Below, one piece after another: positions 10,017 to 18,201 of a DNA stretch of 64,000 bases (position 1 is its first letter; each line of letters begins with the position of its first letter). The notes beneath the pieces are model-generated. The model was not told the DNA's origin and did no database searches. It saw nothing but the letters and a program-made list of their open reading frames with translations. The stretch is from an uncultured Parvularculaceae bacterium (GTDB lineage Bacteria > Pseudomonadota > Alphaproteobacteria > Caulobacterales > Parvularculaceae): assembly GCA_947259375.1 (NCBI GenBank), contig CAMYLZ010000008.1, positions 62,001 through 126,000 on the forward strand, read 5' to 3'. The translations under genes were made by a program, and so were the position numbers.

Positions 10017-10053
10017 TTCGAACAAAAAGATTGATATTATCAATTTGTCCGAA
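10017..10053. promoter_or_regulatory. Imperfect dyad upstream of dps, possible operator
   Basis: A perfect ATTGAT-ATT-ATCAAT dyad at 10030-10044 lies inside a larger imperfect one: TTCGAACAAA at 10017-10026 mirrors TTTGTCCGAA at 10044-10053. It is 55-90 bases before the dps start, where an oxidative-stress or iron regulator would bind. Which protein uses it is not known; it does not match a consensus I can name. Confidence 0.45.
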
Positions 10054-10107
10054 CGATCTCTCCCCTCTATACCAACGTATGAATTCAAAAGAGAGGAGAG
10101 AAAATAC

Positions 10108-10581
10108 ATGTCGACCGTTGATATCGGCCTAGCAGAAAATGCACGCAACGCTGTCGCGGAGGCGCTGAACGCGACTCTCGCCGACACCTATTCCCTCTAT
10201 ATGAAGACCCACGCCTATCACTGGAATGTCACCGGGCCGCAATTCCACACGCTCCACATCATGTTCGAAGAGCAATATCGCGAAATGTGGGCGGCGCTCG
10301 ATGAGATTGCCGAGCGTGTGCGCGCTCTTGGCGTTTTTGCGCCGACGAGCGGCAAACAATTCGCCGAACTATCGGCCATCGATAGTGCGGATTCGAACCC
10401 GCCTTCGGCAAGCACGATGATCGAACGGCTGCTCGCGGACCATGAAACGCTGATCAAGCGCGCCCGCGAAGGCCTCTCCACCGCCGAGGAATCCGGCGAC
10501 GCCGCTAGCGCAGACCTTCTTACCGTGCGCATTCAGATCCATGAAAAGACCGCCTGGATGCTCCGCGCGCTGACGCAGTAA
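10108..10581 (+). CDS. dps: Dps-family ferritin-like DNA-protecting protein
   Basis: A 157-residue Dps protein, which stores iron, consumes peroxide and protects DNA in stress. The inter-subunit ferroxidase residues are seen in KTHAYHWNVTGPQFHTLHIMFEEQYREMWAALDEIAERVR: His at the HWNVTG motif, a second His, and the downstream Glu/Asp positions. The C-terminal helix carries HEKTAWMLRA. The start at 10108 follows a GAGAGGAG site; a longer in-frame start at 10003 overlaps the previous stop and lies upstream of the dyad, so it was rejected. A rho-independent terminator follows, and a dyad precedes the gene (separate entries). Confidence 0.95.
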   Translation: MSTVDIGLAENARNAVAEALNATLADTYSLYMKTHAYHWNVTGPQFHTLHIMFEEQYREMWAALDEIAERVRALGVFAPTSGKQFAELSAIDSADSNPPSASTMIERLLADHETLIKRAREGLSTAEESGDAASADLLTVRIQIHEKTAWMLRALTQ

Positions 10582-10635
10582 GAAGACGGCAAGGCGCGAT
10601 CTGTCGCGCAATCGCCTGAATATTGATGAAGAAAC

Positions 10636-10665
10636 AAAAAGCGGGCAGATGCGGCCCGCTTTTTT
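10636..10665. terminator. Bidirectional rho-independent terminator between dps and tRNA-Thr
   Basis: An AAAAAGCGGGC / GCCCGCTTTTT stem (arms 10636-10646 and 10654-10664) with a 7-base loop. It has a T run on the plus strand for dps, and its A run gives a T run on the minus strand for the tRNA transcript. Confidence 0.9.
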
Positions 10666-10673
10666 GTCGAGAA

Positions 10674-10749
10674 TGGTGCCCCCACACGGACTCGAACCGC
10701 GGACCTACTGATTACAAATCAGTTGCTCTACCAGCTGAGCTATAGGGGC
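10674..10749 (-). tRNA. tRNA-Thr (anticodon TGT)
   Basis: Read on the minus strand, a 76-base cloverleaf starts GCCCCTA and ends TGGGGGC-A-CCA, with CCA encoded. The D arm is AGCTCAGCTGGTAGAGC, the anticodon stem ACTGA/TCAGT encloses TTTGTAA with anticodon TGT, and the T loop is GGTTCGAGTCC. Acceptor pairs close with one G-T wobble. Confidence 0.96.
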
Positions 10750-10835
10750 GCTCAGGCGCGCTCCCATACCGGATTGCGCGGGCGCTGACTAGGGGCTTAT
10801 AAGGCCCTGACGCAGATTTTGGGGATATTTTAAAC

Positions 10836-11294
10836 ATGAAATATATGACGGCGATCGCCGCCCTCGCCTTCCTTGCAGCTTGCAGCCCGGACGCTGCGGA
10901 CGACAGCGCGCCAAAAGCGGACGCGGCTGACGCCGCGGCAGATGCAAGCGCGCAAACCCAAAGCGATCCGGCGTCGACCCTGGCGGATCGCGGGCGCCGG
11001 CTTTTCAATGAATGCGCCGTCTGCCACTCGGCCAAGGAAGGCGACGCGAACAGGATCGGCCCCAATCTTTTTGGCGTCGCCGGCAGCGAAGCCGGCAAGG
11101 TCGACGGGTTTGGTTACTCACAAGCGATGGCGTCATCGGGCGTCATTTGGGATGACGCGTCGCTCGACGCCTTCCTCGCCAACCCGCAGCAATTCATGCG
11201 CGGCACACGCATGGCCTATGCCGGCCAACGCGATGAAGAGAAACGCGCCGCGCTTATCGCCTATTTGAAATCGCTGGCGCCGGCGACCGATTAA
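10836..11294 (+). CDS. Cytochrome c lipoprotein, class I c-type
   Basis: A 152-residue protein with a lipobox LAFLAAC (Cys16), a low-complexity Ala/Asp linker at residues 18-48, and a class I cytochrome c domain. The heme is bound at CAVCH (Cys60, Cys63, His64), and Met126 in MRGTRMAYAG is the likely sixth ligand. IGPNLFGVAGSEAG is the usual loop after the heme. It should be tethered on the periplasmic side of a membrane and shuttle electrons between respiratory complexes. The stop overlaps the convergent aldolase-like gene by 4 bp. Confidence 0.9.
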   Translation: MKYMTAIAALAFLAACSPDAADDSAPKADAADAAADASAQTQSDPASTLADRGRRLFNECAVCHSAKEGDANRIGPNLFGVAGSEAGKVDGFGYSQAMASSGVIWDDASLDAFLANPQQFMRGTRMAYAGQRDEEKRAALIAYLKSLAPATD

Positions 11295-12124
11295 ACGTCA
11301 TAGCCGGGATTTTCCCGGTTCAACTTCCGCAATAGCCCCGGCCAGGCGAGATTATCGCCAAGGCCGGGCGCAAAAGCCGGCGCGCCTTGCTGTAATACTT
11401 TCGCGCCCATGGCCGCCGGTTCTTCATGCGGCGCTTGCGTGTCCGATTGCGCGAGGATTTGCGTTTTGCAAGCCTGCTCTAGGAAATACATCCGCAAGAA
11501 CGCGATCGCGCAATTCGGTCCAACGGTCAGGGTCCCGTGATTGCGCAACATCAGAAAATTATGATTGCCGAGGTCTTTGACGATGCGCTCGCGCTCGTCG
11601 AGATCCGTCGCGATCCCTTCATAGCCATGATAGGCGAGATCGTCATGCACGATCATTGAAAACTGCGTATAGCGCTTCAGTCCGCCCTGCTGCGCCGAGA
11701 CAGCCACGCCATAAGGCGTGTGCAAGTGAAGCACCGCATGGGCGTCATCGCGGGCCATGTGCAATGCCGAGTGAATGGTGAAGCCGGCTGCGTTGGCGAA
11801 ATACGGGCTTTCGGCAACCTTGTTGCCGTCGATATCGATCTTCAGCAGCGACGAGGCGGTCATTTCATCGAAAAACACACCATACGGATTAATCAGGAAG
11901 CGCGCCTTGCCATCCTCATCCGGGCACCGCATTGAAATATGCGTGAAAATCATATCGTCCCAGCCGTAAAGCGCCGCCAAGCGATAGGTCGCGGCCAAAT
12001 CGCAACGCAACCGCCATTCAGCATCGCTTACCTGGCCTTTGACGGATGGCTGCCTCTTTGGGTCCGGAACCGTAAAACCCGGCGCCTGCCCCAAAGCGTC
12101 ATTCCGATTGCCCTCTGCACTCAT
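11291..12124 (-). CDS. Class II aldolase/adducin family protein
   Basis: A 277-residue protein of the class II aldolase/adducin superfamily. RLAALYGWDDMIFTHISMRCP is the N-terminal signature, VLHLHTPYGVAVSAQ supplies two zinc-ligand His, and LMLRNHGTLTVG carries the third. FLINPYGVFFDEMTASSLLKID is also typical. Members include fuculose-phosphate aldolases and ribulose-phosphate epimerases, but this longer branch often lacks sugar-phosphate neighbours and has no assigned substrate. A GGAGG ribosome binding site precedes the ATG. It lies downstream of egtB in the same direction, 93 bases away, where egtD would be in some genomes. Confidence 0.85.
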   Translation of the reverse strand: MSAEGNRNDALGQAPGFTVPDPKRQPSVKGQVSDAEWRLRCDLAATYRLAALYGWDDMIFTHISMRCPDEDGKARFLINPYGVFFDEMTASSLLKIDIDGNKVAESPYFANAAGFTIHSALHMARDDAHAVLHLHTPYGVAVSAQQGGLKRYTQFSMIVHDDLAYHGYEGIATDLDERERIVKDLGNHNFLMLRNHGTLTVGPNCAIAFLRMYFLEQACKTQILAQSDTQAPHEEPAAMGAKVLQQGAPAFAPGLGDNLAWPGLLRKLNRENPGYDV

Positions 12125-12217
12125 CGCGCATTCCTCCGGTCGTTAGTTTCTTTTAGGGCAGTTTAATCGAGGGCCCGCGCAAATGCATGACGCATATGCA
12201 GCCCGCCGTCTGCAATT

Positions 12218-13495
12218 TTATTTGCAGTCGCGCGCCAGACGGAATCCGGAGAATTGCCAACGCGCCTGCGGCGGGAAGAAATTGCGGTAGCTGACGCGCA
12301 TATGCGCCGCCGGCGTCGCACAAGACCCGCCTTTCAAGACCATCTGGCCCGACATGAACTTGCCGTTATATTCGCCGACCGCGCCGCCAGGAGGCGCATA
12401 GCCGGGATAGGCCACATAAGGCGACGCCGTCCATTCCCACACATCTCCGAAGAGTTGCAGCAATCGTTCGTCGCCCGATGCAGGCGCCGGCAAACGCAGC
12501 GCGCCGCTTTCCATGAACCGGCCTTTCAACGGGAACAAAGAAGCCGCCGCCTCCCATTCAAATTCGGTCGGCAGACGCGCACCGGCCCAGCTTGCAAAGG
12601 CATCCGCCTCGTAGAAGCTCACATGGCAAACCGGCGCATGCGGATTAACCGGGCGCTCGCCAAACAACGTATATTGGCGCCAACCATCACCAGCCTTGCG
12701 CCAATAGAGCGGCGCTTTCCAGTCTTCCCGATTGACGACATCCCATGCGTCGGCGAGCCAATGGGTCGGGTCTTCATATCCGCCGTCTTCGATGAAGGCG
12801 ATAAATTCCGCATTGGTGACAGCCCGATTGGCCAGCTCGAACGGATGCAGGTAGACCTTGTGGCGGGGCTCTTCATTATCAAAAGCAAATCCATCGCCAT
12901 TCCAGCCTATGTCGCAGACCCCGCCCTCCATTTGTCGCCAGGCGAGCGCCGGCGCGACATTTTCGCCGGGGTCCTCTAACTCATAAACGACCGGCGCCAG
13001 TGGATTTTGATACAGCCCGTGCTGCAAATCCGTCAGCAGCAATTCCTGGTGCTGTTGTTCATGGGCGCAGCCAAGAACAATCAACGGCGCAATTACCGCC
13101 AGAAGATCATTGTCTGCGGCATCAATCAGCCCAAGGATCGCCCGGTCGACATGGCTGCGATAGGCGATCACCTCATCAAGCGACGGACGCGAAAGCATGC
13201 CGCGCTCGGCGCGCGGATGGCGCTCGCCGATCTGATTGTAATAGGAGTTAAACAAATAGCCGAATTCTTTGTGATAAGGCTGATATGCCTCCGCGTGGGG
13301 CTTGAGAATAAAGGTCTCGAAAAACCAGCTCGTATGAGCGAGATTCCACTTCGCGGGGCTTGCCTCGGTCATGGACTGGATCATGCAGTCTTCAGGACTC
13401 AAGGGAGCAGTAAGGGTTGTGCTGTCCGCCCTGACGCGGGAGAAAGTTTCCCGTATAGTCTGAGCAGCGTGCGCGGCGGGTAAATCCAGGGGCAT
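12218..13495 (-). CDS. egtB: Ergothioneine biosynthesis protein EgtB (iron-dependent sulfoxide synthase)
   Basis: A 425-residue protein with an N-terminal DinB-type helical domain and a C-terminal FGE-sulfatase domain. EgtB joins a thiol donor to hercynine with oxygen. The three iron-binding histidines are visible: His54 in NLAHTSWFFE, and His145 and His149 in HEQQHQE. The C-terminal domain shows NRAVTNAEFIAFIEDGGY, ARLPTEFEWEAAA, GDVWEWTASPY and RVSYRNFFPPQARWQFSGFRLA. The usual partner egtD (histidine methyltransferase) is not in this window. The gene is divergent from nadK. Confidence 0.93.
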   Translation of the reverse strand: MPLDLPAAHAAQTIRETFSRVRADSTTLTAPLSPEDCMIQSMTEASPAKWNLAHTSWFFETFILKPHAEAYQPYHKEFGYLFNSYYNQIGERHPRAERGMLSRPSLDEVIAYRSHVDRAILGLIDAADNDLLAVIAPLIVLGCAHEQQHQELLLTDLQHGLYQNPLAPVVYELEDPGENVAPALAWRQMEGGVCDIGWNGDGFAFDNEEPRHKVYLHPFELANRAVTNAEFIAFIEDGGYEDPTHWLADAWDVVNREDWKAPLYWRKAGDGWRQYTLFGERPVNPHAPVCHVSFYEADAFASWAGARLPTEFEWEAAASLFPLKGRFMESGALRLPAPASGDERLLQLFGDVWEWTASPYVAYPGYAPPGGAVGEYNGKFMSGQMVLKGGSCATPAAHMRVSYRNFFPPQARWQFSGFRLARDCK

Positions 13496-13610
13496 AGCGT
13501 CAATGAGACTTTTTGGTCATCGATTGAAAGAAACGACCACAACCCGAAGCACCGGGCAAGAGGCAACTGCGGTCGAAATTCGCAATCCGGGACCGCGCGA
13601 TGCGAGAAAC

Positions 13611-14369
13611 ATGCGCCTTTGTATCGTTTACAGTGAAAAACCTTCCGCGATAGAAACCGGAAAACAGCTTAAAAAGCGGTATGGCGCCCATTCCGCCGAA
13701 GAGTGCGATGTTATCGTCGCTGTCGGCGGCGATGGCTTCATGCTTGACGTTTTGCGCGCGCATATGACCGCAAACAAACCGATTTACGGTTTCAATCGCG
13801 GCACAGTCGGTTTCATGATGAACGACGCGCCGGTCGAAAACCTGCCCGAACGCATTGCAGATGCCGAGGCGACTGTAATCCACCCGCTCGAAATGAGAGC
13901 CACGACGATTGACGGCCGCGTTGAAACGGCGATGGCGATTAATGAGGTTTCACTTTTCCGCGAGACGCGGCAGTCTGCGCGGGTGCGGATCTCGGTCAAT
14001 GGTCGGGTGCGGATGGAATCGCTCACCTGCGACGGCGTTCTCCTGGCGACGCCGGCCGGGTCCACTGCCTATAATCTCTCCGCACATGGTCCGATCCTAC
14101 CCATCAGCGCACAAATGCTGGCACTAACCCCAATTAGCGCATTTCGCCCCCGACGGTGGCGCGGCGCCCTCCTGCCGCATGACGCGACCGTCGAGTTCGA
14201 AGCGCTTGAAAGCGAGAAGCGCCCGGTCTCCGGCGTTGCTGATAATCTGGAGGTACGCGATGTGGCGCGGGTCGAAGCCCGCGAGAGCCGGGATATCTCC
14301 ATGACGCTCCTTTTCGACCGCGGCCAGTCCCTTGACGAACGCATTTTACGCGAACAATTTGACTATTGA
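13611..14369 (+). CDS. nadK: NAD kinase
   Basis: The enzyme makes NADP from NAD and ATP. The 252-residue product shows the GGDG motif in VAVGGDGFMLDVLR, then YGFNRGTVGFMMND, an AINEVSLFRE motif, and CDGVLLATPAGSTAYNLSAHGPILP, all diagnostic. The start at 13611 (MRLCIVYS) gives the usual alphaproteobacterial length and leaves 115 bases to the divergent egtB for promoters. An in-frame ATG at 13503 would add 36 residues that do not resemble the family and would leave only 7 bases between the genes. The ribosome binding site is weak (GAGA). Confidence 0.93.
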   Translation: MRLCIVYSEKPSAIETGKQLKKRYGAHSAEECDVIVAVGGDGFMLDVLRAHMTANKPIYGFNRGTVGFMMNDAPVENLPERIADAEATVIHPLEMRATTIDGRVETAMAINEVSLFRETRQSARVRISVNGRVRMESLTCDGVLLATPAGSTAYNLSAHGPILPISAQMLALTPISAFRPRRWRGALLPHDATVEFEALESEKRPVSGVADNLEVRDVARVEARESRDISMTLLFDRGQSLDERILREQFDY

Positions 14370-14401
14370 GGCGCTTCGCGACGGCTGTTGGAAAATCACC
14401 G

Positions 14402-14416
14402 TTAATGAACAGTTTA
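14402..14416 (+). promoter_or_regulatory. CtrA-like half-matched site before the EAL gene
   Basis: TTAA-N7-TTTA at 14402-14416, one base off the TTAA-N7-TTAA pattern bound by the alphaproteobacterial cell-cycle regulator CtrA. It lies 140 bases before the EAL-domain gene. Two more TTAA half sites (near 14480 and 14511) lie in the same gap. The match is weak on its own. Confidence 0.25.
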
Positions 14417-14555
14417 CGCCGCCGCGTGAATCGAAGCATGGTGGCCGTTCATGAATGCTCCGGTTCCGTTCAGTGAGAATTAACCTGCGCCAAGGATCAT
14501 GGACAGAATGTTAATGCGGGGGCGTGGCCGGAACGGCTGACGGAAGGACTTTCGA

Positions 14556-16613
14556 ATGGGCGCACAAGCTGTTCGGCTCTCCAACGTCGACATCGACAAT
14601 GCGTTGAAAAACAAGGACTTCGAAGTCCTGTTTCAACCGATATTCGATCTCGGAAACGGCGCCTTGGGCCGCGTTGAAGCCTTTGTTCGCTGGCGTCACC
14701 CGAATCTCGGCCTGCTGCCGCCGGGCGCATTCATTTCGTTTTTCGAAAGCCAAGGGCGCATGAGCGAGCTGACGCGATACGTCCTCGCCAACGCCATTTC
14801 CGCCTACACAAGCTGGCGCGGGCCATTCGCGCCGGGCCTTTCGATCAATCTGGCGCTGAGCGACCTTGGCGACGACGCCTTCGCCTCGCATCTCATCAAG
14901 CTGTTGCGCGACCGCGAATTCCCAGCCGACCTTGTGACGCTCGAATGCCCGATGCCGCCGGTTGATATGCCGCTGGATGTCGCGGCGGAACATTTCAAAC
15001 GGCTTTCCGACACCGGCGCCAGGCTCGCCATCGAAGTGCGCGGCCGGGCCAATGACCTGCTGCGATCGCTAGATCCATTCCCGTTTGACGAGATCAAGAC
15101 CGGCGGGTCGGCGATCTTGCGCTTCGCCCGCACCGTTCGAGGGCCGGGCCTGTCAGCCATCGCCGATCTTCTCGATATCGCCAATGACGCAAATGCAGCC
15201 ATCACGGCGGTCGGCGTCGAAGATCAGGCGTCACTGGCGGCGTTACGCGGCCTCGGTTTTACCGCCGCACAAGGCAATCACCTTGGCAAGGTTGGCGACC
15301 TGAAAGAGTTTCGCCCGCATCGCATCAATGAGGTGCGTGAATTACTTGAGCTCGAGCCTTTAAGCGCCGACGAAATCGCTGCGTTGTTCCGCACCCAGGC
15401 CCCTTCGCCGCAGGCGCCTGAACCGTCCTTGTTTGATGACCAGGACAATGAGGCCGAGACCGAAGACGCCCTTATTGAGCGGCTGAACCAGCGCGTCGCT
15501 CAGTTTGACGCGCCCGAACCGCCGGAAGAAAAAGTCAAGGCCGCGCCGGCGGCGCCAGATTCCGAAAATAAAACGTCCCCAGCCCAGACGGACAACCCCG
15601 CCGGCGAAGACCCCGACGCGGAAAAGAAAGCGAAGGCGCGGGAAAAAGCGAAAGCCCTCGTACTCGCCAAACGCGCCAGAGCGCGCGCGGCGCGAAAGGC
15701 GGCGGCGATCGAAAGAGCCAAAGCAAAAGCGGTCAGTAAAAAAACCGAGCAGAACGAAGAAGCATCCGGCGAGAACAATCCGCCGAGAGCGATGCAGGAA
15801 CGGCTCAATGAAGCTTTTCGCGCGAGCGATGGTGAAATTATCGACGTCGAGCCGCAAGATCTGCAAGAAACAACGCAGGCAGACGAAGCGGTCCGGAAAC
15901 AGCAGGCCGATAAGGCGCCTGATAGCAGTTCTCCCATTATCATCACTCAAGAGGACGTGGCGCAGAGCGGCATAGACGCAGCAGCGACCTCAAGTGAATT
16001 GGCGGCCGGCGATACAGCGCAATCCGAAACAGATTTCGAACGACAAGAGGCGGTCACGGCTTCCGCCGCCGGCCATTCGCGCAGGGTGCGGTTGAATGTC
16101 GGCGCCAGCCATGCCTATTTCCAACCCGGCATTCGTGTCGGCGCGCCTGCGCTGCCGGGCGCTCCCAATGATCCGATCGCACCGGCGCCGTTAAATGTCA
16201 CCGCCACCAAAGACGCACCTGGCGACACACCCGTACGGCAGGAGCAAACGCCGCCCGACGAAGCACATGACGCCAAGCCCGACGAAACGCCATTAAGCAC
16301 GGTTGAACGCGCCATGGCGGCGCTTGAGCCGGACGAATCCCCATTTCAGAAAGCGGCCTCCGAAGAACCATCCCTTGCACCCGTGTCGCCCCTGGAAGAT
16401 GACACGCTCGGGGATTTGCATGGCGAGGAAAACGATGCGATCGCCGCTGCGCCGCGAAGACGCAGAGGCCCCCGCCGGAAGAATTTTCTCACAAGAAAAT
16501 ATCAGGTCTGGCCCACGCATTTCTGGCCGAAGAGCTGGAAACGGGCGATCCGCCGGCGCAGAGCGGGCCAGGCGGCGCGACGAGCAAACACGAATTCGCT
16601 CGCTGCCGAATAG
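14556..16613 (+). CDS. Degenerate EAL-domain protein with long disordered tail (probable C-terminal frameshift)
   Basis: A 685-residue protein. Residues 10-275 form an EAL (c-di-GMP phosphodiesterase) domain: Glu41 in VEAFVRWRHP, Asn98 in GLSINLA, Glu130 in LVTLEC, Lys181 in DEIKTGG, Glu222 in VGVEDQ and QG at 239-240. The DDFGTG metal-binding motif, expected near residue 160, reads IEVRGRA, so both Asp are gone and hydrolysis is unlikely; binding of c-di-GMP remains possible. Residues 285-630 are acidic and Ala/Pro-rich with a Lys/Ala helix at about 350-390. The last 45 residues turn strongly basic and Trp-rich, which fits a lost base in the C5 run at 16469-16473 (see findings). An AAGGAC ribosome binding site precedes the ATG. 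Confidence 0.78.
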   Translation: MGAQAVRLSNVDIDNALKNKDFEVLFQPIFDLGNGALGRVEAFVRWRHPNLGLLPPGAFISFFESQGRMSELTRYVLANAISAYTSWRGPFAPGLSINLALSDLGDDAFASHLIKLLRDREFPADLVTLECPMPPVDMPLDVAAEHFKRLSDTGARLAIEVRGRANDLLRSLDPFPFDEIKTGGSAILRFARTVRGPGLSAIADLLDIANDANAAITAVGVEDQASLAALRGLGFTAAQGNHLGKVGDLKEFRPHRINEVRELLELEPLSADEIAALFRTQAPSPQAPEPSLFDDQDNEAETEDALIERLNQRVAQFDAPEPPEEKVKAAPAAPDSENKTSPAQTDNPAGEDPDAEKKAKAREKAKALVLAKRARARAARKAAAIERAKAKAVSKKTEQNEEASGENNPPRAMQERLNEAFRASDGEIIDVEPQDLQETTQADEAVRKQQADKAPDSSSPIIITQEDVAQSGIDAAATSSELAAGDTAQSETDFERQEAVTASAAGHSRRVRLNVGASHAYFQPGIRVGAPALPGAPNDPIAPAPLNVTATKDAPGDTPVRQEQTPPDEAHDAKPDETPLSTVERAMAALEPDESPFQKAASEEPSLAPVSPLEDDTLGDLHGEENDAIAAAPRRRRGPRRKNFLTRKYQVWPTHFWPKSWKRAIRRRRAGQAARRANTNSLAAE

Positions 16614-16717
16614 GCGGCTTTGCCGCCGATATCGCGCAAATCCGACTTGTTGTGATTAAATCAGCCGTGCATGCTGCGGCGTCAGGCGTCTGACACGAAC
16701 CTCGTTCGCATGCCTTT

Positions 16718-17986
16718 TCAGGCCGCCCGGCGCTTGGATGCATCAATCAACGCGCGCTCTATCGTCTCGAACAGGTCTTCAATGTTGACCGGCTTCGCCA
16801 GCATCGAGTTCATTCCGGCGCGCTTGTAGACTTCTTCATTGTCCATGCCGGCGGCCGCCGTCAGCGCCACGATCGGGATGTTCTTGAATGGCTTATCGGA
16901 GTTTCGAATATGTTTCGTTGCTGTGACGCCGTCCATTTCAGGCATCTGCACATCCATCAAGATGAGATCGCAATGATTGTTTTCTACGACCTTAATCGCT
17001 TCGACGCCATTCACCGCGGTCAAAATCTTTCCGACATGACCTTCTTCCAGGAAGGATCTTACGACAGTCAGGTTCGCCGCATTATCATCAACCGCCAAAA
17101 TCGTTTTGCCGGCTAACAACAGTCGCGCGCGATCGATAACAGGCGAATCCATGACCCTATTCCCCTTACCCGTTGCTGCGCCATATTTCACAGGAATCGT
17201 GAAGCAAAACATAACGCCCTGACCGGTTGCCGCTTGCACAGTCATGTCTCCACGCATTCTGCGGGCCAACATTCTGGCAAGCATCAAAGCAAGCCGCCGC
17301 CCCTCGGCATTGGTCATATATGGATTAATATTGTACTTCTCTGGATTGAAATAAGCCTCGGTCGCAGATTGCTCCATACCGGGACTATTGTCATGAACGA
17401 CGATGACAAGCTTGCCAACGCCAGCCTCCTTCGAACGCTCAAGACTCGATGTTAATCGCACAGCGCCCTTTTCAGTCTGGTTCAGGCATTGTGTCAGCAT
17501 GCTGGAAACGCACTGCATTACCCTGACCTCATCAACCAGAAACCAGTTTCTTTCCAGCGCCTTAATATCAAAAAGAACCTTCACGCCTTTTTTCTCAGCG
17601 CGATTTTTAAAACGCCTTTCGAGCGTCTCGAGGGTTTTTTTCAGGTTTGTACGGCTCTTTTCTATTTTGAGTTTTTTTGAATCGATATCGAGAATGTCGA
17701 GAATATCGATGAGTGCGCCGCTTAAATTCTGCGTCCCCTCATTCAGAATTTCCACAAGCTCCCTTTGCTTGTCTGTCAGCGCGGCTTTCTGCAAATCAAG
17801 AACTTGCAGTACGCCGACTATTTGATGAAGCGGTGTCCGCAACTGATGGGCGGAAAGGGACAAAAACGCTTGGCGCGAGCTGATTTCCTTTTCGACGGTC
17901 TCAGCATATCGTCGGTTCGATTGTTTCCAGCCAATCCCGCAGCCTATGATAAAAGCCAAAATCGCCGCTAAGCTAAGTCCTATCAA
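16718..17986 (-). CDS. Membrane histidine-kinase-like protein fused to a receiver domain, ATPase site degenerate
   Basis: A 422-residue hybrid protein. One N-terminal span (residues 2-20) is followed by a HisKA domain with His47 in SAHQLRTPLHQ, a HATPase-like domain at about 150-267 and a receiver at 294-412 with Asp345 in LILMDVQMPEMDG and Lys398. In the HATPase part both Asn of the N box are replaced (Ser162, Gln166) and the G1 box reads DNSPG instead of DxGxG, so ATP binding is doubtful. It may act as a scaffold or phosphatase. The start is TTG with AAGGA upstream. The coding sequence is clearly more AT-rich than its neighbours. Confidence 0.8.
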   Translation of the reverse strand: MIGLSLAAILAFIIGCGIGWKQSNRRYAETVEKEISSRQAFLSLSAHQLRTPLHQIVGVLQVLDLQKAALTDKQRELVEILNEGTQNLSGALIDILDILDIDSKKLKIEKSRTNLKKTLETLERRFKNRAEKKGVKVLFDIKALERNWFLVDEVRVMQCVSSMLTQCLNQTEKGAVRLTSSLERSKEAGVGKLVIVVHDNSPGMEQSATEAYFNPEKYNINPYMTNAEGRRLALMLARMLARRMRGDMTVQAATGQGVMFCFTIPVKYGAATGKGNRVMDSPVIDRARLLLAGKTILAVDDNAANLTVVRSFLEEGHVGKILTAVNGVEAIKVVENNHCDLILMDVQMPEMDGVTATKHIRNSDKPFKNIPIVALTAAAGMDNEEVYKRAGMNSMLAKPVNIEDLFETIERALIDASKRRAA

Positions 17987-18201
17987 TTTTCGACCGTCCT
18001 TATTATTGGTTTATTCCGGCGTCTCTATTCAGGCTTATTTTCCGCGTCCCTTTTGGTTTCCGCAGTTTGTATTTATTGCAATTTTTACAAAAATTTTCTT
18101 AATTGCAGGACATTCCGACCTTCGGCGAGGTCTTGGCAATTCGCTTGTGTTGCGGCTGAAGCAGTCTATTGGTTATGCCGCTCAGATCGGTTCAATCAAA
18201 A

